The notes beneath the pieces are model-generated. The model saw only the letters and a list, made by a program, of their open reading frames with translations, was not told the DNA's origin and did not search any database. 64,000 bases of DNA from Prado023 sp963736425 (GTDB lineage: Bacteria; Actinomycetota; Actinomycetes; S36-B12; CAIYMF01), in contig CAVTOX010000005.1 in the NCBI GenBank assembly GCA_963736425.1, positions 62,001 through 126,000 of the forward strand. Reading direction: 5' to 3'. This document shows positions 29,693-39,502 of the stretch, in pieces. The translations under genes were made by a program, and so were the position numbers. Each line of letters starts with the position of its first letter. The stretch's first letter is position 1.

Positions 29693-32600
29693 ATGGGCGC
29701 ACCACGTCGGGGCAAGAAGGCTTCAGAGGCAGAACAGGTGGCGGTCGTGAAGGTGGAAGTACCGGTACTGGTCGACTCGACCGGGCACGCATGGGCCCTT
29801 CCGGCCTGCCGCGCGCTCACCGGAGCCGGACTGGCACCGGGCTCGCTGATCGAGAGCCCCGCCCTGGATGCTGCCTCCGCCGAGGTTGCGGCCCTGGCAG
29901 CCAGCGAGGTCGCGCTGGATCGCGGTCCCGGCCGCCACGACATCGCGCTGACCCTCACCCTGGATCCGGTCCTGGTGGCCGTACTGGATGACAGGCCCGC
30001 CGCCACGCCCCTGGGTGGGTGGGCAATGGCCGAGGAGCTTCTCGCCACGGACCTGACGGACCTCGGGGATGCGCCGCTCCCCGCCTGCTCGGGGCACGCG
30101 ATCGAGGCGCGCCTGTCGGCGCCCGACGCGCGGGATGGTGCGGTGGTGCTCCACCTGCGCCCGCCGCAGGGCCCCGGGATCCGGGTCGTCGATTCCGCCG
30201 TGGTGGGCGCTGCCGTCGGCTCCGGCGTTGCCCTGCGCATCGTCGCCCATGGCCGTGACCGCTCCACCGCCCTGGCCCGGATGCATCACGCCCTGAACGA
30301 CTGCGCCGTGGTGGTGTCGAACGCTGCCAGCAACCGGTGCGAGCTGCTCGCCGCCGTCGCCGGAGCGCTCGGCGACGCCCCCGCACGGGTGCGCCCCGAG
30401 TCCGACCCGGTGGCCGTCCTGGTCTCGGCGGTCCGGGCCAGCGACGCCCAGCGCGAGACCCAACGGGCGGCCTTCCACGCGCGGGCCGAACGGGGTCGCC
30501 CGGAACCGGTCGATGCGTCGGGTGTGACGACCAGCCTCAACTACGACGGCCAGCAGTACGCCCTGAAGGTGTTCCAGACCGGTCCGCACTCCTACCGGAT
30601 CGATTCCGGGGACGCTGTGGCGGAGGTCGCCATCGAACGGGCCAATGACTTCGAGTGGACCGTGACGGCCGCGGGCCGCAACCGGCACGTCGTGATCGCC
30701 TCGCACGGGACCGGCTGCCTGCTCGAGATCGACGGGATCGCCCACCGGGTGGACCGGGACGAGGGCATCGCCGTGCGTGCGCAGTGGCCGGCGCTCATCG
30801 TCTCCGTCGCCGTCGCCACAGGCCAGGACGTGGCTGAGGGCGACCCCCTGGTCGTGGCCGAGGCGATGAAGATGGAGTCCACCCTGCGGGCGCCCTTCGC
30901 CGGCACGATCACGTCTGTGGCGGTGCTGCCCAATGAACAGGTTGATGCCGGGGCCCCGCTGGTCCTGATCCGCCCGGCGACACGCGGCGACGTGGAGAGC
31001 ACTGTCCAGCCGACCAACGGATCCCGAGTCAGCTTCTCCGGGATGGCCCTGGCCGACACCTCCGGCCGTCCCCCGTTCGAGCGGGTCTACACCGCCCTGC
31101 GCGGCTACCTGCTCGGCTACGAGTTGGACCCCGCATCCCTGTCCGCGCTCCTGTCCGAGCAGCGCTCGTTCGCCAATCGCGCGAGCGCCGGGGACACCAA
31201 GCTGCTCGCGGCCGAGGACGGCTTCCTCGACCTGTTCACCGACCTCGGCCTGCTCTGGCAGTCCGAGCGCGAGGGTGGTGCCCAGTCCGACCTCCGGGTG
31301 ACCACCGCCCGCGAGTACCTGCTGGGATACATCCAGTGGCTGGACCCGGACCGAGTCGGGCTGCCCGTGCAGATGCGTCGACGCCTGGCCAAGGTCATGG
31401 CCCGCTACGGCGTGACCGACCTGCACCGGAACCCGGACCTGGAACAGGCCGTCGTCCTGCTGTTCGGCTCCCAGGCCCGCCGGCCGCAGCTGGCCCGCGT
31501 GGTGACCAGCATCCTTGAGCGCCGCCTGCGCTACCGGGATCGCATCCTGCCCTTCGTCGACGACTCCGCGCGCACACGCTACGACCGCCTGACCGCCTCG
31601 ACCCAGGGGCAGCTGGAGTCCGTGGCCGACCTCGCCCGCGACGCCCGGTTCCGGTTCATCGACGAGCCGGTCGTGGAGGCCGGGCGCGCCCAGACGCAGG
31701 CCCGGATGGAGGCCCACCTCGACGCGCTTGCAGAGGATCCCAACCGCCCCGAGCGCGCCGAGCGCATCGCGGCCCTGGTGGACGCCCCCCAGCCCATGCG
31801 CAGGGTGATCCTGCGCCGACGCATGGCCAGCAGCGACAAGGACCTGCAGGCCGCACTCCTGGAGATCCGCGCACGGCGCTGGTACCGCACCCGTCCGATC
31901 CGCGACCTGAGGGTCGTGGAGGTCGAGGGGATCATGCTCTGCCACGCCGACTACGACTTCGAGGGACGCTCGATCCACGTCGTCCTGGCGTTCACCCCGT
32001 TCGCTGACATCAGCGCCGTCGGGTCTGCCATCGCCGCCCACATGGCCGAGGTCGACCCGAGCCGGAACCCCGTCGTCGACCTCATGACGTGGCGCGCCGA
32101 GAGCCAGCCGAACGGTGATGACCTGTCCGCGGTCGTCGGCGAGCTGGTGGGCGCCTGGAACCTCGGTAGGCCGCTCTGGCGCCTGGACGTGACGGTGTCG
32201 AGCACCGCGCCCGACATCGACCCGGAGAACCAGAACCAGTACTTCACGTTCCGCACGGGCGAGGACGGGAGCCTGGCCGAGGACCACTTCTACCGCAACC
32301 TGCACCCGATGCTGGCCAAGCGCCTGGAGCTCTGGCGCCTGGAGAACTTCGACCTGACCCGCCTGCCCTCCATGGAGGACGTCTACCTGTTCCACGGCGT
32401 GGCCCACGACAACCCCAAGGATCACCGCCTGTTCGCGCTGGCCGAGGTCCGCGACATGACTGTCGTCCCCGACTCCCGCGGCGGCGCGCCCGGCTACCCC
32501 ACCCTGGAGCGCATGGGCCTGCAGGCGATCATCGCGATGCGCCGGGCGCGGGCCACCTTCCCGGAGCGGGGCCGCCCCCAGGCCAACCGGATCACCCTGT

Positions 32601-34570
32601 TCGTGCGCCCGCCCTGGACCGTGCCCAAGGAGCACTGGCCCGACCTCGCCGAGATGATGATCCCGCTGGCAGGAGGCGCCGGGCTGGAGCTCGTGGTCCT
32701 GCGCACCTCGATGCCGCAGCCCGACGGGACCCTCACGCCCACGGTCTTCAACGTGGACGGGATCATCACCCGGGCCATCACTGTCACCGAGGAGCCCGTC
32801 CGCGACGACATCGTCCGCCCGCTCACGCGCTACCGACAGAAGGTGCTCACGGCACAGCGGTTCGGCGTCCCCTACCCGTTCGAGATCCTGCGGATGTTCG
32901 CCCCGCAGCCGGGGACTGTCGGGAAGTTCCTGCCCGCGCACTTCGTCGAGCACGACCTCGACGAGTCCGGCGAGGCCCTGGTCCCGGTCATGCGCGAACC
33001 CGGCCTGAACAGCTCCAACCTGGTCGTCGGGCTGCTCACGACGTACACGGAGGCCTATCCCGAGGGCATGACCCGCGTGATCATGCTGTCCGACCCCACC
33101 CGCGGCCTGGGCAACCTCGCCGAGCCGGAGTGCCGGATCGTCAACGCAGCCCTGGCCCTGGCTGCCGACATGGGCGTGCCCGTGGAGTGGTTCGCGGTCT
33201 CCTCCGGTGCGTTGATCTCGATGGAGTCCGGCACCGAGAACATGGACTGGATCGCGCTCACATTGCGCAGGATCATCGAGTTCACCCAGGGCGGCGGCGA
33301 GATCAACATCGTCGTGACCGGCATCAACGTCGGCGGCCAGCCGTACTGGAACGCCGAGGCCACGATGCTGATGCACACCCGCGGCATCCTGATCATGACC
33401 CCGGGCAGCTCCATGGTGCTCACCGGCAAGCAGGCGCTGGACTTCTCCGGTGGCGTCTCGGCCGACGACAACTTCGGCATCGGCGGCTACGAGCGGGTGA
33501 TGGGCCCAAACGGCCAGGCGCAGTACTGGGCGCCGTCGTTGGCCGACGCCTGCGAGCTGCTTCTGCACCATTACGAGCACACCTACGTGAAGCCCGGCGA
33601 GCGGTTCCCCCGGCGGATCCAGAGCGCTGATCCGCCGAACCGCGACGTCCGGCCGTTCCCGCACGCTGCGGTTCCCGACTGCGACTTCACTGTCGTGGGC
33701 GATGTCTTCTCCTCCGAGATGAACCCGGAGCGCAAGAAGCCCTTCGACGTGCGCTCGGTGATGCGGTCGGTGACCGACCAGGACAGCGAGCCGCTGGAGC
33801 GCTGGGAGCGCTGGCGCGGTGGTGAGAACTCCGTGGTCTGGGATGCACGCGTCGGCGGGATCAGCGTCTGCATGCTCGGCCTGGAGTCCCGGCCGATCCC
33901 GCGGCGCGGCTTCGTCCCGGCCGATGGGCCGCCGTCCTGGACGTCGGGCACGCTGTTCCCGCAGGCCTCGCGCAAGACGGCTCGGGCGGTGACGGCCGCG
34001 AGCGGCAACCGCCCGCTGGTCGTGCTGGCCAACCTGTCCGGATTCGACGGCTCACCGGAGTCCATGCGGCACTGGCAGCTGGAGTACGGCGCTGAGATCG
34101 GACGTGCGGTCACCAACTTCAAGGGCCCGATCGTGTTCGTCGTGATCTCGCGGTACCACGGTGGCGCGTTCGTGGTGTTCTCCAAGGCGCTGAACCCCCA
34201 GATGGAGGTCGTGGCGGTCGAGGGTTCCTATGCGTCGGTGATCGGCGGCGCCCCGGCGGCGGCCACGGTCTTCGCCCGCGAGGTTCGCGGACGGGTGGAC
34301 GCTGATCCCCGCGTGGTCGCGGCCAAGAAGCTGCTGGCCGGGACCACGGGAGCCGAGGCGACCGAGCGGCGCGCACGGCTGGCGGAGATCACCGAGCAGG
34401 TGCGCTCCGAGAAGCTGGGTGAGGCAGCCGGCGAGTTCGACGCGGTGCACACCATCGACCGGGCCCTGGAGATGGGATCGGTCGACCGGATCATCTCCGC
34501 GGCGGACCTGCGCCCCTACGTCATCGACGCCCTCGAGCGCGGCATGGCCAAGGAGGAGCCCGGCGAGTAG
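29693..34570 (+). CDS. Fused acyl-CoA carboxylase with eukaryote-like layout, lacking the biotin-carboxylase ATP-grasp
   Basis: A 1625-residue protein that should make malonyl-CoA (or a similar extender) for the synthase. Residues about 110-230 match only the C-terminal domain of biotin carboxylase (GHAIEARLSAPDARDG, VVGAAVGSGVALRIVAHGRD, ALARMHHAL); the preceding ATP-grasp is absent, with about 110 unrecognisable residues in its place. The BCCP follows with biotinyl Lys393 in EAMKMES. An ACC-central-like region spans about 440-1000 (YALRGYLL is replaced here by TALRGYLLGYELDP). The carboxyltransferase N and C halves fill about 1000-1600 (ISMESGTENMDW, GKQALDFSGGVSADDNFGIG, VVISRYHGGAFVVFSK, VIGGAPAAATVFARE). 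A biotin carboxylase must act in trans. It begins 6 bases after the synthase stop, so the two are probably translated together. Confidence 0.88.
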   Translation: MGAPRRGKKASEAEQVAVVKVEVPVLVDSTGHAWALPACRALTGAGLAPGSLIESPALDAASAEVAALAASEVALDRGPGRHDIALTLTLDPVLVAVLDDRPAATPLGGWAMAEELLATDLTDLGDAPLPACSGHAIEARLSAPDARDGAVVLHLRPPQGPGIRVVDSAVVGAAVGSGVALRIVAHGRDRSTALARMHHALNDCAVVVSNAASNRCELLAAVAGALGDAPARVRPESDPVAVLVSAVRASDAQRETQRAAFHARAERGRPEPVDASGVTTSLNYDGQQYALKVFQTGPHSYRIDSGDAVAEVAIERANDFEWTVTAAGRNRHVVIASHGTGCLLEIDGIAHRVDRDEGIAVRAQWPALIVSVAVATGQDVAEGDPLVVAEAMKMESTLRAPFAGTITSVAVLPNEQVDAGAPLVLIRPATRGDVESTVQPTNGSRVSFSGMALADTSGRPPFERVYTALRGYLLGYELDPASLSALLSEQRSFANRASAGDTKLLAAEDGFLDLFTDLGLLWQSEREGGAQSDLRVTTAREYLLGYIQWLDPDRVGLPVQMRRRLAKVMARYGVTDLHRNPDLEQAVVLLFGSQARRPQLARVVTSILERRLRYRDRILPFVDDSARTRYDRLTASTQGQLESVADLARDARFRFIDEPVVEAGRAQTQARMEAHLDALAEDPNRPERAERIAALVDAPQPMRRVILRRRMASSDKDLQAALLEIRARRWYRTRPIRDLRVVEVEGIMLCHADYDFEGRSIHVVLAFTPFADISAVGSAIAAHMAEVDPSRNPVVDLMTWRAESQPNGDDLSAVVGELVGAWNLGRPLWRLDVTVSSTAPDIDPENQNQYFTFRTGEDGSLAEDHFYRNLHPMLAKRLELWRLENFDLTRLPSMEDVYLFHGVAHDNPKDHRLFALAEVRDMTVVPDSRGGAPGYPTLERMGLQAIIAMRRARATFPERGRPQANRITLFVRPPWTVPKEHWPDLAEMMIPLAGGAGLELVVLRTSMPQPDGTLTPTVFNVDGIITRAITVTEEPVRDDIVRPLTRYRQKVLTAQRFGVPYPFEILRMFAPQPGTVGKFLPAHFVEHDLDESGEALVPVMREPGLNSSNLVVGLLTTYTEAYPEGMTRVIMLSDPTRGLGNLAEPECRIVNAALALAADMGVPVEWFAVSSGALISMESGTENMDWIALTLRRIIEFTQGGGEINIVVTGINVGGQPYWNAEATMLMHTRGILIMTPGSSMVLTGKQALDFSGGVSADDNFGIGGYERVMGPNGQAQYWAPSLADACELLLHHYEHTYVKPGERFPRRIQSADPPNRDVRPFPHAAVPDCDFTVVGDVFSSEMNPERKKPFDVRSVMRSVTDQDSEPLERWERWRGGENSVVWDARVGGISVCMLGLESRPIPRRGFVPADGPPSWTSGTLFPQASRKTARAVTAASGNRPLVVLANLSGFDGSPESMRHWQLEYGAEIGRAVTNFKGPIVFVVISRYHGGAFVVFSKALNPQMEVVAVEGSYASVIGGAPAAATVFAREVRGRVDADPRVVAAKKLLAGTTGAEATERRARLAEITEQVRSEKLGEAAGEFDAVHTIDRALEMGSVDRIISAADLRPYVIDALERGMAKEEPGE

Positions 34571-34671
34571 TCCCCCCGACACCTCGCCGTCCGGATTTCG
34601 GAGCGTTCGCCGTCGCAACGGCGGACGAACTGATGACCGGTCCGCGCGAAAGTGGACGAACCGGAGTGGGC

Positions 34672-35436
34672 TCATTCCACCAGTGGGTGGTTCATCCAGG
34701 AGTGGATGGGCTCGGCGTGGGTCAGGTCGGCTGAGCCGGGGAGCTCCGTCGGCGGATCGTCCAGCCCGCTGGCGGCGACCATGGTGAGCAGGAACACCCC
34801 GTCCCGCCGCCACCAGCCCGGGAAGCGGCCGCCCCCGGAGGAGACGGTCAGTCGCTGCCACCCATCGGCACGCCCCCCTCCGGTACTGATGCCCGCAGGG
34901 TCCTCGAGGACCACCTCCACTGTCCGCGTGTCGGCACGCAATCCGGTGCGCAGCACCTTCAGGGCGCTCTCCTTGGCCGACCAGATGAGGTTGGCCGCGG
35001 CATCGTGCCCGTCGGGACCCGGGGCAGCGGCGACGACGGCCTGCTCGGTCGGGGTCAGGAAGTCGCTGACGAAGCCGGCGCTGCGCGGCTCGACGATCTC
35101 CAGGTCGACCCCGACGGCGCCCAGGTCCGGCCCGACGAGGCAGACCGCCCAGCCCGCGCGGTCGGTCAACGAGATGTCCAGGCCGAGAGTGCGGCCGTCG
35201 ACCTCGACGTAGGGGGCACCGGTCATCCGGTTGAGGACCCCGATCCGGCCCAGGCTGACCGGGTCGGCGGGGAGCCCGACCGCCGCCGCCACCGCGCACT
35301 TCCCCGCGTACCGGCGCACCAGGTACTCGTTTCGCCGCTTGGTGAAGCGCATCCCCGACGCACGGGCCGCCTCGGCCGCGGTCAACCACTGCTGCCCGGC
35401 CGGCACCTGCTCCTCGCCGCGCGCCAGCCACTGCAT
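34672..35436 (-). CDS. Sfp-type 4'-phosphopantetheinyl transferase
   Basis: A 254-residue PPTase of the Sfp/AcpT class that transfers the phosphopantetheine arm of CoA to carrier proteins. The two diagnostic motifs are present: GVDLEIVEPRS (Mg2+-binding Asp and Glu) and WSAKESALKVL (Glu and Lys). The N-terminal half (FTKRRNEYLVRRYAGK) matches the pseudo-dimer first lobe. It converges on the carboxylase gene with a 100-base gap, so its natural client is the five-carrier synthase. Because those carriers present Thr rather than Ser, this enzyme is of special interest. The ATG at 35436 is the only good start; the gene shares a short divergent promoter region with the amylase. Confidence 0.92.
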   Translation of the reverse strand: MQWLARGEEQVPAGQQWLTAAEAARASGMRFTKRRNEYLVRRYAGKCAVAAAVGLPADPVSLGRIGVLNRMTGAPYVEVDGRTLGLDISLTDRAGWAVCLVGPDLGAVGVDLEIVEPRSAGFVSDFLTPTEQAVVAAAPGPDGHDAAANLIWSAKESALKVLRTGLRADTRTVEVVLEDPAGISTGGGRADGWQRLTVSSGGGRFPGWWRRDGVFLLTMVAASGLDDPPTELPGSADLTHAEPIHSWMNHPLVE

Positions 35437-35493
35437 CTGGTCAGGGTAGCGGCCAGACCGCGACTCCTGCGCCGTCCGGTGCGACGATCAACC

Positions 35494-36956
35494 ATGACCG
35501 GGGTGATGCTCCAGGCCTTCCACTGGTACCTGCCCCAGGGCGGGACCCACTGGCGCGAGGTCGAGGCGCGGGCTGACGAACTGGCCGCGGCGGGGTTCAC
35601 CGCGGTCTGGCTGCCACCGGCCTACAAGGGTCACGTCGGCGGGTACGACGTGGGCTATGGCGTGTACGACATGTACGACCTCGGGGAGTTCGACCAGCGC
35701 GGCACGATCCCGACCAAGTACGGCACGCGGGACGAGTACCTCGCCACGATCCGCGGGCTGCAGGCCGCGGGGATCGCGGTGTACGCCGACATCGTGTGGA
35801 ACCACCGGCTCGGGGCCGACGGATCCGAGCTGATCCGGGCGACGCCGCACTCCACGCACGACCGCAGCCGACCGTCCGGGGCGACCCGGGAGGTGGAGGT
35901 GTGGACCCGGTTCGACTTCGCCGGACGCGGCGGGGCGTACGACGACCGCACCCTGGACCACCGGCACTTCGACGCCGTCGACTTCGACGAGCTGCGCCCC
36001 GACGAGTGGGACACGATCTACCTGTTCGAGGGCAAGACGCTTCGACCAGCATGTGGCCGACGAGTTCGGCAACTACGCCTACCTGATGGGCTGCGACGTC
36101 GACCAGTCCAACCCCGAGGTCCAGGCGATGACGATCGACTGGGGCACCTGGTACCTGGACACCACCGGGGTCGACGGGCTGCGCCTCGACGCCGTCAAGC
36201 ACATCCCTGCCTGGGTCCTGCCGATCTACCTCGACGCCCTGCGCGCGCACTCCGGCCGGGAGATCCCGGTGGTCGCCGAGTACTGGAGCGCCGACCTCGG
36301 GGCTCTCGAGTGGTTCCTGGCCGCCGTGGGCGATCGGATGATGCTCTTCGACGTGCCACTGCACTTCGCGTTCCACCGTGCAGGGATCGAGGGGAACTCG
36401 TTCGACCTGCGCACGATCTTCGACGGCTCGCTGGTGGCCGCGCGTCACGACATGGCCGTGACGTTCGTCGACAACCACGACTCGCAGCCGATGCAGGCCC
36501 TCGAGTCGCCGGTCGCCGACTGGTTCAAGCCGCTGGCCTACGCGCTGATCCTGCTGCGCCGCGAGGGCTTCCCCTGCGTGTTCCAGGCCGACTACGACGG
36601 CGCTGCCTACACCGAGCAGCGCTGGGGCGAGGAGCCCGTCGACGTGGAGATGACCTCGCACCGGACGTTCCTCGACCTCTGCCTGGCGCTGCGCCGCGAC
36701 CTCGGCGACGCCGAGCAGTCCGACGCGTTCGACCACTCGAACGTGATCGGGTGGGTGCGGCGCCGCGATGGCCTGGCGGTCGTGGTCCTGATGAGCAACG
36801 GCGGGGAGGGCGCCCAGCGCTTCGACACCGGGCTCCCGGGAGCCGCCTTCACGGACGTGACCGGGGCCGTCCCCGAGCACGATCACGACGGACTCCGCGG
36901 GATCGGCGGAGTTCCGCTGCCCCGGTCGCGGGGTGTCGATCTGGGTCGCGCGCTGA
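35494..36956 (+). pseudogene. GH13 cytoplasmic alpha-amylase, two frameshifts
   Basis: An alpha-amylase of the intracellular AmyA/GH13_5 type, about 486 residues with the frame repaired. MLQAFHWYLPQGGTHW opens the barrel; YADIVWNH, GLRLDAVKHIP (nucleophile Asp), VVAEYWSAD (acid Glu) and TFVDNHDSQP are the four conserved regions. One extra base near 36040 (in the codons for EGKTFDQH) and another near 36881 break the frame; the third frame ends the protein naturally as CPGRGVSIWVAR at 36956. No signal peptide. The first gene of a small sugar set with a ROK kinase and GH32 enzyme downstream. Confidence 0.85.
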
Positions 36957-37050
36957 CTGCGCGGCTGCACGCGAGCTGCGCGCCGACCGCGCGCATCGGG
37001 CCCCGACACGGTTGGATGGGGCCAGGACCAGGAACGGGAGGACATGGACG

Positions 37051-37958
37051 ATGACGGCACTGATCGGAGCGGTCGAGGCGGGTGGCACCAAGATGGTGTG
37101 CGCCGTGGGGACGGGACCCGACGACATCCGTGACGAGGTCAGGTTCCCGACGTCGTCGCCGGATGAGTGCCTCGGGCAGGTCGTCGACTACTTCCAGGCG
37201 TGGCAGGTCGAGCACGGCGAGGAGATCTCGGCGATCGGCTACGGCACGTTCGGGCCCTGCGACCCGCGCCCGGGCTCGCCCACCTACGGCTGGGTCACCA
37301 CCACCCCCAAGCCCGGATGGTCCGACACCGACGTCGTGGGCCGCCTGCGCGCCGGGCTGGACGTCCCGATCGGCTTCGACACCGACGTGAACGGCGCCGC
37401 CCTGGGCGAGCACCTGTGGGGCGCGGCCCGGGATGTCGACACGTTCGTCTACCTGACGATCGGCACTGGCATCGGCGGCGGGATCATCGTGGACGGGCGC
37501 ATCCTGCACGGGCTGATCCACCCCGAGGCCGGACACGTGGCCATGCCCCGCGATCCCGGCGTCGATCCCTTCCCCGGCGTCTGCCCGTACCACGGCGACT
37601 GCCTGGAGGGGCTGGCCGCCGGACCAGCCATCGGCGCTCGCTGGAAGGTCCCCGCCGCCGAGCTGGGGCCCGACCACCCGGCCTGGGACCTCGAGGCCCA
37701 CTACCTGGCGCTGGCCTGCGCCAACCTCATCTGCACGCTGTCCCCGGAGCGCATCGTGCTCGGCGGTGGGGTCATGGAGCAGCTGCACCTGTTCCCGAAG
37801 ATCCGCCGGAGACCCAGGCCCTGCTCAACGGCTACATCCACGCCCCGGAGATCCTCGATCGGATCGACGAGTTCATCGTCCCGCCGGGGCTGGGCAACAG
37901 GGCCGGGGTCTCCGGCTGCATCGCCCTGGGCCAGCAGGCGTTGGCCGCCTCGGCGTGA
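37051..37958 (+). pseudogene. ROK-family fructokinase, C-terminal frameshift
   Basis: A sugar kinase of the ROK family, about 302 residues after repair. The ATP-binding start GAVEAGGTKMVCAVG is characteristic of fructokinases. TIGTGIGGGII and HPEAGHVAMPRD follow, and the zinc-binding CPYHGDCLEGLAAGPA is the ROK fructokinase signature. A missing base near 37810 shifts the last 50 codons; the other frame gives the expected ETQALLNGYIHAPEI tail and stops at 37958. GGGAGG precedes ATG 37051 by 8 bases; ATG 37044 is in a different frame. The stop overlaps the GTG of the GH32 gene, so the two are translationally coupled: GH32 would release fructose and this enzyme would phosphorylate it. Confidence 0.85.
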
Positions 37959-39502
37959 GCCCCGCTGAGGTCGCACCTGCGGGGACCCCGGATCCGGTCA
38001 CCGATCCCGAGGCGTGCGAGGAGGCCCTGCGGTCGAGCGCGGCAGCGGCCGTCGCTGGACGCCCCCGGTCGGTGGACGCCGACCCGTGGCGGCAGACGTT
38101 CCACATCCAGCCACCGGTGGGCCTGCTCAACGACCCGAACGGGCTGGTCGAGCATGACGGCACCTACCACCTGTGCTACCAGTGGCACCCGTTCGAAGCC
38201 GCTCACGGCCTGAAGTTCTGGGCGCACCTGACCAGCACCGACCTCGTCCACTGGGTCGAGCAGCCGCCGGCGCTCACACCCAGCAGCGCGTGCGACATGC
38301 ACGGCTGCTACTCCGGCAGCGGGATCGTGCACGACGGGTGCCGTGCGCTTCGTGTACACGGGCAACGTGTTCAGCCCGGACGGCGTGCGGCTGCCGCACC
38401 AGAACCTGGCGACGCTCGAGCGCGGACGGCCGCGTCGTGAAGCACCCGGCGAACCCCGTCGTCCCCCCGCTCGACGGCTACACCGGCGACATCCGCGACC
38501 CGAAGGTCTGGGCGCAGGACGGCTGGTACTGGATGGTGCTGGGCGCCCAGACCCTCGACGGCTTCGGGACGGTGCTGCTGCTGCGCTCCGCCGACCTGGT
38601 GTCGTGGGAGCTGCTCGGCGAGGTCGCTGGCGGTGCCGCGGACCCCCGGGGGTACATGTGGGAGTGCCCGGACCTGCTGCACCTGCGATGGCGACGATGT
38701 CCTGGTGGTCTCACCCCTGTCCGACCGCGGGGAGGAGGCCGGCGACCCGCGCTACGTCGACGAGACGGTGTACTCCGTCGGCTCGCTCGACCTGACCACG
38801 GCTCGATTCACCGGCTCGGGCTTCACGCGGGTGGACGCCGGGCCGGACTTCTACGCCCCGCAGTCGTTCGTGGACTCCTCGGGGCGGACGATCATGGTCG
38901 CCTGGATGGGGATGCCCGACCACGACGGGCAGCCGGAGCTCGCGGTCAAGCATCCGACGGTGGCCAACGGGTGGGTGCACTGCCTGACCGTGCCGCGGGT
39001 GCTGAGCCTGGACGGTGACGCGCTGGTGCAGTGGCCGGTCGCCGAGCTCGAGGCCCTGCGCGGCGAGCCGACCCGCGCGGCCGGGGTCGAGATGCGGGCC
39101 GACACGTCGTTGGGAGTGGCCGGGTTGGCGGGCACCGCCCTGGACATCGAGCTGTCTGCGACTGCGAGCCCGGCGGCACGCTCGGCGTGCGCCTGCGCGA
39201 GGGGGACTCGGGCGACCCGTGGTGATCACGTTCGACCCGTAGGCGGGCACGGCGACCCTGGATCGCACCCTGCTGGGCACCGGCGAGGGCGGAGTTCACA
39301 CCGGCTCGTTCCGCCGCGGCGCAGCGTGTTGACGCGCGGATCCTGCTCGACAGCTCGTCGGTCGAGGTGTTCGTCGACGGCGGCCGGTTGGCGATGAGCG
39401 CCCGGATCTACCCCGACCGCGATTGCCACCCAGATCGCTTTCGACGCGACCGGCGCCCCGGCCACCCTGGACCTCACGGTCTACCCATTGGCCCCTGCCT
39501 GA
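37955..39502 (+). pseudogene. GH32 beta-fructosidase (sucrose hydrolase), eight lesions
   Basis: Pieces of one glycoside hydrolase family 32 enzyme that cleaves sucrose or fructans. FHIQPPVGLLNDPNGL holds the nucleophile Asp, DIRDPKVW the transition-state Asp and WECPDLL the acid Glu; the C-terminal beta-sandwich ends with SSVEVFVDGG. The frame changes near 38339, 38424, 38686, 39172, 39221, 39321 and 39420, and a TAG falls at 39240-39242. All sections between lesions still look conserved. It starts with GTG 37955 overlapping the kinase stop (GTGA). The last 22 bases overlap the convergent transglutaminase-like gene. Confidence 0.8.

Noticed and set aside
29723..33664. 1313-residue open frame antisense to the carboxylase
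   Set aside because: Same codon-bias shadow; no motifs, whereas the sense frame has BCCP and CT signatures.
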